DNA from: JAEUMD01 sp050250815
GTDB taxonomy: Bacteria; Pseudomonadota; Alphaproteobacteria; Rhizobiales; Hyphomicrobiaceae
Length of the DNA: 64,000 nt
Direction: 5' to 3'
Assembly (NCBI GenBank): GCA_050250815.1
Contig: JBFWNY010000003.1
Location: 109,302-173,301 of the forward strand
The notes under the pieces are model-generated. The model searched no databases. It was given only the letters and a program-made list of their open reading frames with translations, and was not told the DNA's origin. Both the position numbers and the translations under genes were made by a program. This document shows positions 16,730 through 25,432 of the stretch, piece by piece (the stretch's first letter is position 1; each line of letters starts with the position of its first letter).

Positions 16730-17259
16730 CAATGGCCCTCGAAAGCCATAAGCGCGTGGTACTCCACGCCCATCTGCCGCAGACGCTTACCGCCGTTCAG
16801 ATCCGGCAGGTCGACGATGAACGTCGCGCCCACGATCTCGCCGCCCGAGCGCTTGACGAGCTTGACGGCCGCCTCCGCGGTGCCGCCCGTGGCGATGAGG
16901 TCGTCCACGATCAGGATGCGCTCACCGGGCTTGCATGCGTCCTCGTGCATCTCGATCACGTCGACGCCGTATTCGAGCGTGTATTCCTGCCCAATCGTCT
17001 TCCAGGGCAGCTTGCCCTTCTTGCGGATGGGGATGAAGCCACAGCCCAGCCGGTCGGCGATGGCACCGCCCAGGATGAAGCCGCGCGCCTCGATGCCCGC
17101 CACCGCGTCCACCGGTCTCGTCCGGTACGGCTCCGCCATCTGCGCAATGGCCGCCTTGAAACCCTGCGCATCGCCCAGAAGCGTGGTCACATCGCGGAAC
17201 AGAATACCGGGCTTGGGGTAGTCCGGAATCGTTCTGATGAGGTCCTTGAGGTCGGGCAC
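16729..17259 (-). CDS. apt: Adenine phosphoribosyltransferase
   Basis: Salvages adenine to AMP with PRPP. The start is placed at the GTG at 17259, which has GGGGAG six bases upstream and gives a 176-residue protein of normal family length (VPDLKDLIRTIPDYPKPGI). The PRPP loop ILIVDDLIATGGTAEA and the IEARGFILGGAIA segment are diagnostic. Placed beside mtnA and near mtnP, it would recycle the adenine released when methylthioadenosine is phosphorolysed. Confidence 0.96.
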   Translation of the reverse strand: MPDLKDLIRTIPDYPKPGILFRDVTTLLGDAQGFKAAIAQMAEPYRTRPVDAVAGIEARGFILGGAIADRLGCGFIPIRKKGKLPWKTIGQEYTLEYGVDVIEMHEDACKPGERILIVDDLIATGGTAEAAVKLVKRSGGEIVGATFIVDLPDLNGGKRLRQMGVEYHALMAFEGH

Positions 17260-17497
17260 GTCGGGCTCCCCGTCAAATTGGCGGCGCAAATTGGAACTAC
17301 CAGCTTGCCCGGTGTAGGAGATTTGCGGGGCCGCCGGCGCGAGTCGCCGGGGCCGTGCGCCTCTCGTCCCTGACTGACAGGGCGGATCGGGCGCCGGACG
17401 CGTGGGACCGCAGGCGCCTTCGTTGCACGTTTGTCCGGCGGCGTCGAGCAGCGTGTCTGGCAGGCGGCGCGAAGCCGCCGCAGAAGGGTGATGACCC

Positions 17498-17917
17498 ATG
17501 AGTTATCCATTGACCGCCGATGGCGGACCGGACGACCTGCCGCGAACACTGCGCCGGGAGAAGGAAGCTCGCGAGCGGGAAGCGCGTGAGCGCGAGGCCG
17601 CCGAGCGGGCGGCGGCGGCGCGCGAGGCGCTACCGATGGGCGGACCGTCTCCGGTCCATGCCGCGCCGGCCACATCCGATCTTTATGTCATGCCGGAGGC
17701 GGCCTACGCCGATGACGCAACGGCTCCGATCGCAGCACGCGTCGTGCGGTTCGATGTGCCGTTCGGCCATCTCATGATGTTCTTCCTGAAGGCGGTGCTG
17801 GCGGCGATCCCCGCCATGATCCTTCTGGGCGCTGTCCTCTGGGGTGCCGGGCAGCTCGTCAAGGCGCTGTTCCCCTGGCTCATCAAAGCCCAGATCCTGA
17901 TCCACTTCCCGAACTGA
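17498..17917 (+). CDS. Hypothetical membrane protein with charged coiled N-terminus
   Basis: 139 residues. Residues about 17-42 are a run of Arg/Glu/Ala (REKEAREREAREREAAERAA) likely to form a charged helix. A Pro-rich linker and one strong hydrophobic stretch near 92-118 follow (LMMFFLKAVLAAIPAMILLGAVLWG), then a short amphipathic tail. It is divergent from apt and convergent with the outer-membrane barrel gene. No family recognised. Confidence 0.7.
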   Translation: MSYPLTADGGPDDLPRTLRREKEAREREAREREAAERAAAAREALPMGGPSPVHAAPATSDLYVMPEAAYADDATAPIAARVVRFDVPFGHLMMFFLKAVLAAIPAMILLGAVLWGAGQLVKALFPWLIKAQILIHFPN

Positions 17918-17929
17918 TCAGTATCGGGC

Positions 17930-17952
17930 GGCGAGCCAGACACAAGCTCGCC
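17930..17952. terminator. Intergenic hairpin between convergent genes
   Basis: GGCGAGC and GCTCGCC form a seven-pair stem around a nine-base loop between two convergent stops. No T tract follows on either side, so termination is only suggested. Confidence 0.35.
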
Positions 17953-17963
17953 TGGGCACGCAC

Positions 17964-18626
17964 TCAGTTGCGGAAGCGGACACCTAACCGCACGGTGTCA
18001 CTGTCGAGATCGACGTTGTGCACCTCGTTGTGCAGCACGAATTCGCCGCTCGAATAGTCAGTGTGCAGGTATTCCAGGAAGAGTGTCGTCGTCGAGCCAA
18101 CCTGCATTTCGCCGCCGGCACCAAACGTCCACCCGTCCGCCTGATACGAGATCGATGTCGGCGTCGGCGCCTGCCGGCCTCCGTGGCGCACGTTGGCAAG
18201 TGCATAACCGCCCGTCACGTAGCCCATCATGGCCGGGGTGAAGAGGTAGCCGATGCGGCCGCGGATGGTCCCCGCGTAGGTAACGTCGTAGTAGCCGACT
18301 AGCGTTGGCGACACGTTGTAGTCAGCCTCCCAATCGCCCACCGCAACATCGGCGACCACGCCGACCAGCAGATTGGTACTGACCATCACGTCGTACCCGA
18401 TGAGAAGTCCGGCGCCGAATCCATTGAGATTGCCCGAGCCGAACTCCTCCGGCGGCGGCGGCGGCGGCGCGACCATCTGCTCTGCGAAGCTGATCCCGTT
18501 CCAGGCGTGCTCCACGAAGGCGCCGACCGACAAGCCAGCAAACCCCTCGGCGGCGCCCTTATCCGCGCTCCCGAAGGTCGCAAGAGCAGCAGCCAGAACC
18601 GCAATTGAACTGGTGGCGCGCGTCAT
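17964..18626 (-). CDS. Outer-membrane beta-barrel protein (Omp25/OmpA-like porin family)
   Basis: 220 residues with a signal peptide (MTRATSSIAVLAAALATFGS...GAAEG). A small eight-strand-type barrel pattern follows: FGAGLLIGYDVMVSTNLLVGVVADV, TIRGRIGYLF, YVTGGYALANV, GWTFGAGGEMQV, TTLFLEYLHTDY, and a last strand ending in Phe-Arg-Asn (SDTVRLGVRFRN). A run of six prolines (about residues 54-59) sits between signal and barrel. The ATG at 18626 is preceded by GGGGGG. Such barrels are abundant surface proteins in Rhizobiales. Confidence 0.82.
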   Translation of the reverse strand: MTRATSSIAVLAAALATFGSADKGAAEGFAGLSVGAFVEHAWNGISFAEQMVAPPPPPPEEFGSGNLNGFGAGLLIGYDVMVSTNLLVGVVADVAVGDWEADYNVSPTLVGYYDVTYAGTIRGRIGYLFTPAMMGYVTGGYALANVRHGGRQAPTPTSISYQADGWTFGAGGEMQVGSTTTLFLEYLHTDYSSGEFVLHNEVHNVDLDSDTVRLGVRFRN

Positions 18627-18831
18627 GGGTGCCCCCCGTAATGCTTCCTTAAAGAATGCTGCTTCTCTGGATGCTTGATTCGTAGGCAGTCCAGCAAAGC
18701 TCATCCACCCCCGCAGTACGATCGAGTGGCACCGCGTTGCCTCAATGCAACCAGGAGTCGGAGGACAGAAAAGCATCCGCGCCGCAGGCCTATGGCCAGC
18801 GGCGCGATCTGAGCCGTCACTATGCGCGGCG

Positions 18832-19935
18832 TCAGCGGGCGGCCATGGCGACGGCCGACTCAGCGCCGACGCCCGAGGGCGCCTTCGCCGGTTCGCGATC
18901 GACGAGCCAGTCGGTGAGGCCGGCGGCGACCGCCATGGCGGCCAGCGCGACGAACGAGGTGATGGCAAACACCGCACCACCCGAGACGACCGCGCCCACC
19001 GCGCAGCCACCGGCAAGCATGGAGCCGAAGCCCATCAGCACGGCGCCGGTGATGTAGCGCGCCATGCTTTGCCCACCGTGATAGCCCTCGAGCTTGAGGT
19101 CGCGCGCGAGCAGTGCGGCCACGAACGATCCTGCGAACACGCCCGGGATCAGGCCGACATCGAAGCCCAGCGGTATCGACGGCGAGTTGATGAGGCCCAT
19201 AAGCGTGTCGGCCGAAGGGCCGGTGAAGCTGATCGACTTGACCGACAGCGGCTCGAAGGAAACCTGGGAGATCGCGTACGTGGCAAGCCAGCCCAGCGCG
19301 ACCATGAGGCCCACTCCCGCCGCGCCCCACTGCGTCCAGGCACCAACTTTCCTGGACCGTGCCAGCGCAATGGCGGCCACGACAAGCCCGAGACCGATGA
19401 CCAGACCAAGTGTCGCGTCACCGCCAAGCCAAGAGAGCAGGCTGCGCGACGGGCCACCTTCAACGGTCCACAGCCCGGCCAGCCATTCGCGTGCGGGCGA
19501 GAGACCGCCGCGCAGCGACGCCTGGGCCACGATCGTCAGGATCAGGCCGGAAACCAGAGCGCGCAGGTTGCCCGTGGCCGAAAGCACGAGCAGGCGGCTG
19601 GCGCACCCGCGCGCCAGGATCATACCAACGCCGAACAGCAGGCCGCCGATGAGTGCACCTGAGATGGAACCGCGGCCAGCGAGCTGCCGGGCCTCGCCGA
19701 CGTCCAGTAGTCCTGCGGAGATGAAGCCCTGCGTCGCGGCGATCGCCACGGCGAAGGCGACCAGCCAGATCGCCACCTTCGGCCCGATCGCGCCGCGTGA
19801 GGCTTCGACGACGGCGGCGCGGAAACAGAAGCGGCTGCGTTGCGAGAAGGCACCGAACAGGAGCCCGATTGCGAGCCCCGCCAACGCCAGAGCGGCCCCG
19901 TCACCGACCGTCTCGATCAATGCAGAAATGCTCAC
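18832..19935 (-). CDS. YeeE/YedE-family sulfur-compound transporter
   Basis: 367 residues of almost continuous membrane helices, consistent with the YeeE/YedE (DUF395, TsuA) family. TsuA takes up thiosulfate. The conserved cysteines expected in the substrate path are visible: QRSRFCFRAA, LARGCASRL and LAGGCAVGA, the last two in the repeated GG.GM..A.GC pattern. The start is GTG at 19935 with GGGAGG five bases upstream. It lies between the barrel gene and mtnP on the same strand. With sqr at 12.4 kb it points to inorganic sulfur handling. Confidence 0.85.
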   Translation of the reverse strand: MSISALIETVGDGAALALAGLAIGLLFGAFSQRSRFCFRAAVVEASRGAIGPKVAIWLVAFAVAIAATQGFISAGLLDVGEARQLAGRGSISGALIGGLLFGVGMILARGCASRLLVLSATGNLRALVSGLILTIVAQASLRGGLSPAREWLAGLWTVEGGPSRSLLSWLGGDATLGLVIGLGLVVAAIALARSRKVGAWTQWGAAGVGLMVALGWLATYAISQVSFEPLSVKSISFTGPSADTLMGLINSPSIPLGFDVGLIPGVFAGSFVAALLARDLKLEGYHGGQSMARYITGAVLMGFGSMLAGGCAVGAVVSGGAVFAITSFVALAAMAVAAGLTDWLVDREPAKAPSGVGAESAVAMAAR

Positions 19936-20130
19936 GTCAGCCTCCCTGGCCGCCGCTCCGCCCGCACCACAGGCGCCGACGACCCCCGAATCTCAATTGC
20001 AGCATCGCAATGTCGGCCGGTGGGTTCTGTGATCTTGGCCACATTGGACCGAGACATTGCGCCGCACCCTGGAGACCGATGCCCGTCGCGCCGCTCGTGT
20101 GATCTCAGGTCACACGGCGGAGCGAGGCTC

Positions 20131-21012
<882 letters not shown>

Positions 21013-21096
21013 GCTCTGCTGCCTCTCGCAAACGGTGTTCGTCTCGCTTGGCCCGCCAACGCGCCGGCACCCGATACCATTGAGGGCTCTAATGAG

Positions 21097-21122
21097 AAAA
21101 GGCCCCGCGTGCGAGGCCTTTT
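21097..21122 (-). terminator. Terminator after the cytochrome bc1 operon
   Basis: AAAAGGCC at 21097-21104 pairs with GGCCTTTT at 21115-21122, so the stem ends in A/T runs on both sides and can work in either direction. On the minus strand it sits about 50 bases after the petC stop. Confidence 0.7.
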
Positions 21123-21170
21123 CCAGATCGAGCTGAGATGAACGCGGCGGGCAGGCCCGCCGGCTGCTCA

Positions 21171-22046
21171 TCAGTGATACTTAGACCAGAGCCGGCGCTT
21201 GCCGAAGTAGAGCAGGATGGTCGTCACGAGCAGATAGAGCATGACGATCCAGCCCATCCGCTTGCGCTGCTCGAGCGTGGGGTCGGCAGCCCAGGCGAGG
21301 AATGCGGTCACGTCGGCCGCATTCTGCGGCAGCGATGCCGTGGCGCCCGCGCCTTCCTGGTACTTCACCGCGCCGCCTTCGGGGATCGGCTGCACCATCG
21401 CGATCTGGTGGCCCGGGAATGCCATGTTGTAGTTCATACCGTCGGCCATCTGCATGCCGGCGGGCGGCTCGTGATATCCGGTCAGCAGCGCATAGACGTA
21501 GTCCGCCCCGCCTTCCTGATAGCCGATGAGCACATCGCCCAGCATTAGGAAGACGTGCTTGTACCAGGGCGCCTCGTGATGCGTGTTGCGGGCGCGCGTG
21601 ATGAGCGACAGATCGGGCGGCAACGCACCGTTCTGGTTGTCGCGCGCCTCCTTCTCGTTGCGGTAGGGGCCCAGGATCCGATCCGACAGCTTGGCCGGAC
21701 GCTCGAACATCTTGCCCTTGTCGTTGGGGCCGTCGATCACCTGATTGGGCCACGCGGCGGCCAGCGCCTTGACGCCTTCCTCCGGAAACTCCGGCCCGCC
21801 CTTCTCGACGAGATTGCGGAAGGCAACGCGGTTGAGCCCGTGGCAGGACGAGCAGACGTCCTTGAAGACCTGGAAGCCGCGCTGCAGCTGCTTGCGGTCG
21901 AAGTGTCCACCCAGCCCGCCGAACGTCCAGTGGTGACGCTCGATATGAGGCGCATCGCCTGAGGCATGGGCCGCCACGACCGGCACGACGGTGAGGACGG
22001 CCGCAGCGGCGACCGCACGCATCGTTTTTGAAAGGTTGCTCATCAT
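21171..22046 (-). CDS. petC: Cytochrome c1 of the bc1 complex
   Basis: The haem-c subunit passing electrons from the Rieske protein to soluble cytochrome c. The start is the ATG pair at 22046/22043. The protein of about 290 residues has a signal peptide (MRAVAAAAVLTVVPVVAAHAS), the haem motif CSSCH near residue 61, and a candidate axial Met in NMAFPGHQIAM. A C-terminal membrane anchor follows (MGWIVMLYLLVTTILLYFG) with a basic tail. It is a separate gene, unlike the fused petB-petC (fbcH) of Bradyrhizobium. Confidence 0.95.
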   Translation of the reverse strand: MMSNLSKTMRAVAAAAVLTVVPVVAAHASGDAPHIERHHWTFGGLGGHFDRKQLQRGFQVFKDVCSSCHGLNRVAFRNLVEKGGPEFPEEGVKALAAAWPNQVIDGPNDKGKMFERPAKLSDRILGPYRNEKEARDNQNGALPPDLSLITRARNTHHEAPWYKHVFLMLGDVLIGYQEGGADYVYALLTGYHEPPAGMQMADGMNYNMAFPGHQIAMVQPIPEGGAVKYQEGAGATASLPQNAADVTAFLAWAADPTLEQRKRMGWIVMLYLLVTTILLYFGKRRLWSKYH

Positions 22047-22060
22047 GTGACGTCCCTCGC

Positions 22061-23347
22061 TCAGCGCGTCTCGGCCGCAGCCGCAGCGCCTGCGGTTGCT
22101 CCCCTGCCACCCTGCGGTCCGAGCACGTCCTCCGTGATGGAGTTCGGCAGCCGCTTGGGCGTCTCGATGAGGCCGATGATCGGCATCAGCGGGAAGAAGA
22201 AGAGGAAATAGTAGGCGGTGAAGATACGGGCCCAGAACACGTAGTGGCCTTCCGCCGGCTTGGCGCCCAGATAGCCCAACGCCAGGCAGGTGAACACGAA
22301 CGACCAGAAGAACCACTTGTAGATCGGGCGGTACTTGGCGGAGCGCACGCGCGACGTATCGAGCCACGGCACGAAGGCCAGGATGGCGATCGAGGCGAAC
22401 ATGGCGATCACGCCGCCGAGCTTGGAGGGGATGGCGCGCAAGATCGCGTAGAACGGCAGGAAGTACCACTCAGGCACGATGTGCGGCGGCGTCACCAGCG
22501 GGTTGGCCTCGATGAAGTTGTCCGCATGGCCCAGATAGTCGGGCAGGAAGAACACGAACCACGCGAAAACGAGCAGGAACGCGAACAGGCCGACTGCGTC
22601 CTTTGCGACCGCGTACGGGTACATGGGCACCGAGTCCGACTTGGTCTTGATGTCGAGGCCCGCCGGGTTGTTCTGACCCGACACGTGCAGCGCCCAGATG
22701 TGCAGCGCGACCAGGCCGACGATGACGAACGGCAGCAGGTAGTGCAGCGAGAAGAAGCGGTTGAGAGTCGTGCCCGTCACCGAGTAGCCGCCCCACAGCC
22801 ATTCCACGACCGCGGTGCCCACGCCCGAGATGATGCCGTCCAGCGAGGAGAACAGGTTGGTGATGACGGTGACGCCCCAGAAGCTCATCTGGCCCCAGGG
22901 CAGCGCATACCCCATGAAGGCGGTAGCCATCATCGCCAGGAAGATGAACACGCCGAGGATCCAGAGGATCTCGCGCGGCGCGCGATACGACCCGTAGTAA
23001 AGGCCACGGAAGATGTGGATGTAGACGGCGACGAAGAACATCGACGCGCCCACCGCATGCATCGCCTGGATCAGCCAGCCGTAATTGACGTTGCGGCGGA
23101 TGTGGTCGACCGAGTTAAACGCTTCCGCCGCGCTCGGCTGATAGTGCATCGCCAGCACGATGCCGGTGACGAGCTGCGCCACGAGGCAGAACGTGAGGAT
23201 GCCACCGAACGTCCAAAGGTAGTTGAGATTGCGCGGCGTCGGGAAGTCGACGAACTGGCCGTGCATCAGCCGCATCAGCGGCAGGCGTTCGTCCATCCAT
23301 TTGCCGAAGCGCGATGTCGGCCGGTAGTTCGATTCGTGATGGGACAT
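22061..23347 (-). CDS. petB: Cytochrome b of the bc1 complex
   Basis: The eight-helix quinol-oxidising core subunit, 428 residues. It starts with the soluble RLPLMRLMHGQFVDFPTPRNLNYLW segment. Helices with the haem-binding histidines follow (AMHAVGASMFF, RFFSLHYLLPFVI), then the Qo-site motif PEWYFLPFYAILR. The C-terminus ends in an Ala/Gly-rich tail. It sits between petA and petC with gaps of 15 and 14 bases, a classic fbc operon. Confidence 0.97.
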   Translation of the reverse strand: MSHHESNYRPTSRFGKWMDERLPLMRLMHGQFVDFPTPRNLNYLWTFGGILTFCLVAQLVTGIVLAMHYQPSAAEAFNSVDHIRRNVNYGWLIQAMHAVGASMFFVAVYIHIFRGLYYGSYRAPREILWILGVFIFLAMMATAFMGYALPWGQMSFWGVTVITNLFSSLDGIISGVGTAVVEWLWGGYSVTGTTLNRFFSLHYLLPFVIVGLVALHIWALHVSGQNNPAGLDIKTKSDSVPMYPYAVAKDAVGLFAFLLVFAWFVFFLPDYLGHADNFIEANPLVTPPHIVPEWYFLPFYAILRAIPSKLGGVIAMFASIAILAFVPWLDTSRVRSAKYRPIYKWFFWSFVFTCLALGYLGAKPAEGHYVFWARIFTAYYFLFFFPLMPIIGLIETPKRLPNSITEDVLGPQGGRGATAGAAAAAETR

Positions 23348-23362
23348 GGCGATCGAAACCCC

Positions 23363-23935
23363 TCAGCCGATCTTGATCTTGGTGTCGGAGACGAACGAGT
23401 AGGGCGGAATCTCGAGATTGCGCGGCGCCGGGCCCTTCCGGATGCGTCCGGAGGTGTCGTAGTGCGAGCCATGGCACGGACAGAACCAGCCGTTGAAGTC
23501 GCCCTTGGCATCGCCAAGGCCCTGGCCCTTCGGGATGCAGCCCAGATGCGTACAGATGCCGACGGCGACGAGCCAGTTCTCGTGGCCCTTGACGGTGCGA
23601 TTGGAGTCGCTTGCTGGAGCGGTTGGCGGGAGGCCGCCGTTACGGGCTACGTCGTCGGGCAGGTCGGCGAGCGGCGTATCGACGGCGGCCTTGACCTCGG
23701 CCTCCGTGCGGTTGCGAATGAACACGGGCTTGCCGCGCCACATAACCGTGATGGCCTGACCGGGCTTCACCGGCGACAGGTCGACCTCCGTGGACGCCAG
23801 CGCCAGCGCGCTCTTGTCCGGGTTCATCTGCTGGATGAATGGCCACAGGGTGAAGGCCGTACCGACGGCGGCAAAGCCGGCGCCGGCCAGATTGATGAAG
23901 TCCCGGCGATTTGGCTCGTCAGCGTGGGATGACAC
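23363..23935 (-). CDS. petA: Rieske iron-sulfur subunit of the bc1 complex
   Basis: 190 residues. A Tat-type N-terminus (NRRDFINLAGAGFAAVG) and membrane helix are followed by a hinge and the 2Fe-2S domain. The two cluster-binding loops are CTHLGC and CPCHGSHYD. First gene of the petABC operon; its start faces trmL across a 266-base divergent region, where the promoter should lie. Confidence 0.97.
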   Translation of the reverse strand: MSSHADEPNRRDFINLAGAGFAAVGTAFTLWPFIQQMNPDKSALALASTEVDLSPVKPGQAITVMWRGKPVFIRNRTEAEVKAAVDTPLADLPDDVARNGGLPPTAPASDSNRTVKGHENWLVAVGICTHLGCIPKGQGLGDAKGDFNGWFCPCHGSHYDTSGRIRKGPAPRNLEIPPYSFVSDTKIKIG

Positions 23936-24201
23936 GTGCGCCTCCTTGGGCTGTCATATGTCTCATGGCTCGCGCCACAGGCGGGACCGGCCGCTCGACC
24001 ACGGAACATCACAATCGTCGCGTCGAATGGAACCGGAAAAAGGGGCTCGACCGGCGCGCTCGTCTCCCCTGGGCTACCCCTGGGCGCCAGCCTCGGGCTC
24101 TTTTTACATCGTTTGAGCGACGCCTCAAGGCTGCGAAAGGTGGAGACTTAGGGCAATTTGGCGCATCAATCACCTTCCAGGGAACGGTTGTGGCCCCCGT
24201 C

Positions 24202-24687
24202 ATGCGCCTCGCGCTTTACCAGCCTGACATTCCTCAGAACACGGGAACGATCCTGCGGCTGGCCGCGTGCCTGGGTGTGCCTGTCGAGCTGATCGAACCG
24301 GCAGGCTTCGACGCCAGCGACCGCACGCTGCGCCGCGCCGGACTGGATTACCTCGCCCACACCGACCTCACCCGACACGCCAGCTTCGAAGCATTTCAGG
24401 ATTGGCGCCGGGCCTGCGGACTGCGTCTGGTGCTGCTGTCGAGCGGGGGCTCTGCCCCCTATCACGGCTTTAAATTCAAATCTGGCGACGTTCTAATGCT
24501 CGGCCGCGAGAGCGCCGGTGTGCCGCCCGCCGTACGGGCCTCCACCGACTGCTCCGTCCGCATCCCCATGCGGGTCGGCCTGCGCAGCCTCAACGTGGCC
24601 GTCGCAGCGGCGATGGTGCTGGGAGAGGCGTTGCGACAAACCGGCCGTCTCGATGCGTTGGCCCAATTGGCGGCGCCTCCGGGGTGA
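24202..24687 (+). CDS. trmL: tRNA (cytidine/uridine-34-2'-O)-methyltransferase TrmL
   Basis: A SPOUT-fold enzyme that methylates the wobble ribose of some leucine tRNAs. About 161 residues: N-terminal YQPDIPQNTGTILRLAACLG and the trefoil-knot SAM site LMLGRESAGVPP...IPM...SLNVAVAAAMVLGE. An in-frame GTG at 24190 with AGGGA upstream is an alternative start adding four residues. Confidence 0.92.
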   Translation: MRLALYQPDIPQNTGTILRLAACLGVPVELIEPAGFDASDRTLRRAGLDYLAHTDLTRHASFEAFQDWRRACGLRLVLLSSGGSAPYHGFKFKSGDVLMLGRESAGVPPAVRASTDCSVRIPMRVGLRSLNVAVAAAMVLGEALRQTGRLDALAQLAAPPG

Positions 24688-24833
24688 GGCGCATTCGGCG
24701 GAACGCCTCCGAACGGTGCACCGGGCAAGACCCGTTCAACATCGTCGGACCAGAAAAGCGGTTGGTCCTTGTGAATTTTTAAGTCGAACGGCCTAGCCTC
24801 GCAGCCTCGGACCTAGCGCTACGAGGGCAAGCC

Positions 24834-25262
24834 ATGGGCATGGGCAAATTCGCACTCTTCGGCTTCGGCGGCTTCATGCTGGTGGGCATGGCTGCGATGC
24901 CGTTCGTTCCCCAGATGACCCCGGAGCAGGACCTGGCCAGCGGCCAGCGCTTTTTCTCCAGCCAGTGCGAGACGCTGACGCGCAACCGCAAGATCAACGG
25001 CAAGTTCGGTCGCGGACACTCCTATTGCCAGTGCGTGACGGAGAACCTGGAACAGGTCGCAACAACCGGCGATGAGTACCGGTTCGCCGAAGCGCTACAG
25101 GAGGCGGCCGGCTCCGAACGCTGGTTCCTGGAAGAAGTGCGCATGACGAAGGCGATCGGTTCAGCCCGGGAGAAATTCACGCCGATCCTGGGTGACGAAC
25201 GCATCTTCTCGCTCAGCCAGGACTTCTTCTACGTATCCACCTCTTGCGCCCGCGTGATGTGA
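24834..25262 (+). CDS. Hypothetical exported or membrane-anchored protein
   Basis: 142 residues. The first 25 are a hydrophobic signal or anchor (FALFGFGGFMLVGMAAMPFVP). The remainder is soluble and mixed, with four Cys at SQCETL, YCQCVT and the C-terminal TSCARVM. The CQC pair and the two outer Cys could form disulfides in the periplasm. GAGGG lies ten bases before the ATG. No family recognised. Confidence 0.7.
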   Translation: MGMGKFALFGFGGFMLVGMAAMPFVPQMTPEQDLASGQRFFSSQCETLTRNRKINGKFGRGHSYCQCVTENLEQVATTGDEYRFAEALQEAAGSERWFLEEVRMTKAIGSAREKFTPILGDERIFSLSQDFFYVSTSCARVM

Positions 25263-25287
25263 GCCTTTCAGCGCCGAGGATCGGCAC

Positions 25288-25365
25288 GTGCGGTTGCTCT
25301 GGTTGTTCTCGATGGCCTTCGGCCTCTACATGACGCTGACCGGCGTCGCCATGATGCTCTCATGA
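25288..25365 (+). CDS. Possible 25-residue membrane peptide
   Basis: A GTG-started frame with GAGG eight bases upstream encodes a wholly hydrophobic peptide (LLWLFSMAFGLYMTLTGVAM in the middle). It lies 25 bases downstream of the preceding exported protein and could be co-transcribed. The size makes chance occurrence a real alternative. Confidence 0.3.
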   Translation: MRLLWLFSMAFGLYMTLTGVAMMLS

Positions 25366-25432
25366 TGCTTCAGGGAGGGCGCGCCGGCCATCGACGCACC
25401 CTCTGCAACAAGCTGCGCCATGAGGCCGCCCA

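Noticed and set aside
17260..17499. N-terminal extension of Apt to 256 residues
   Set aside because: The GTG at 17259 has a good ribosome site and gives normal length.
22028..23932. 634-residue open frame opposite petB and petA
   Set aside because: It mirrors two certain genes, has His/Arg-rich low-complexity content and no domain. Long antisense frames are expected in GC-rich coding DNA.
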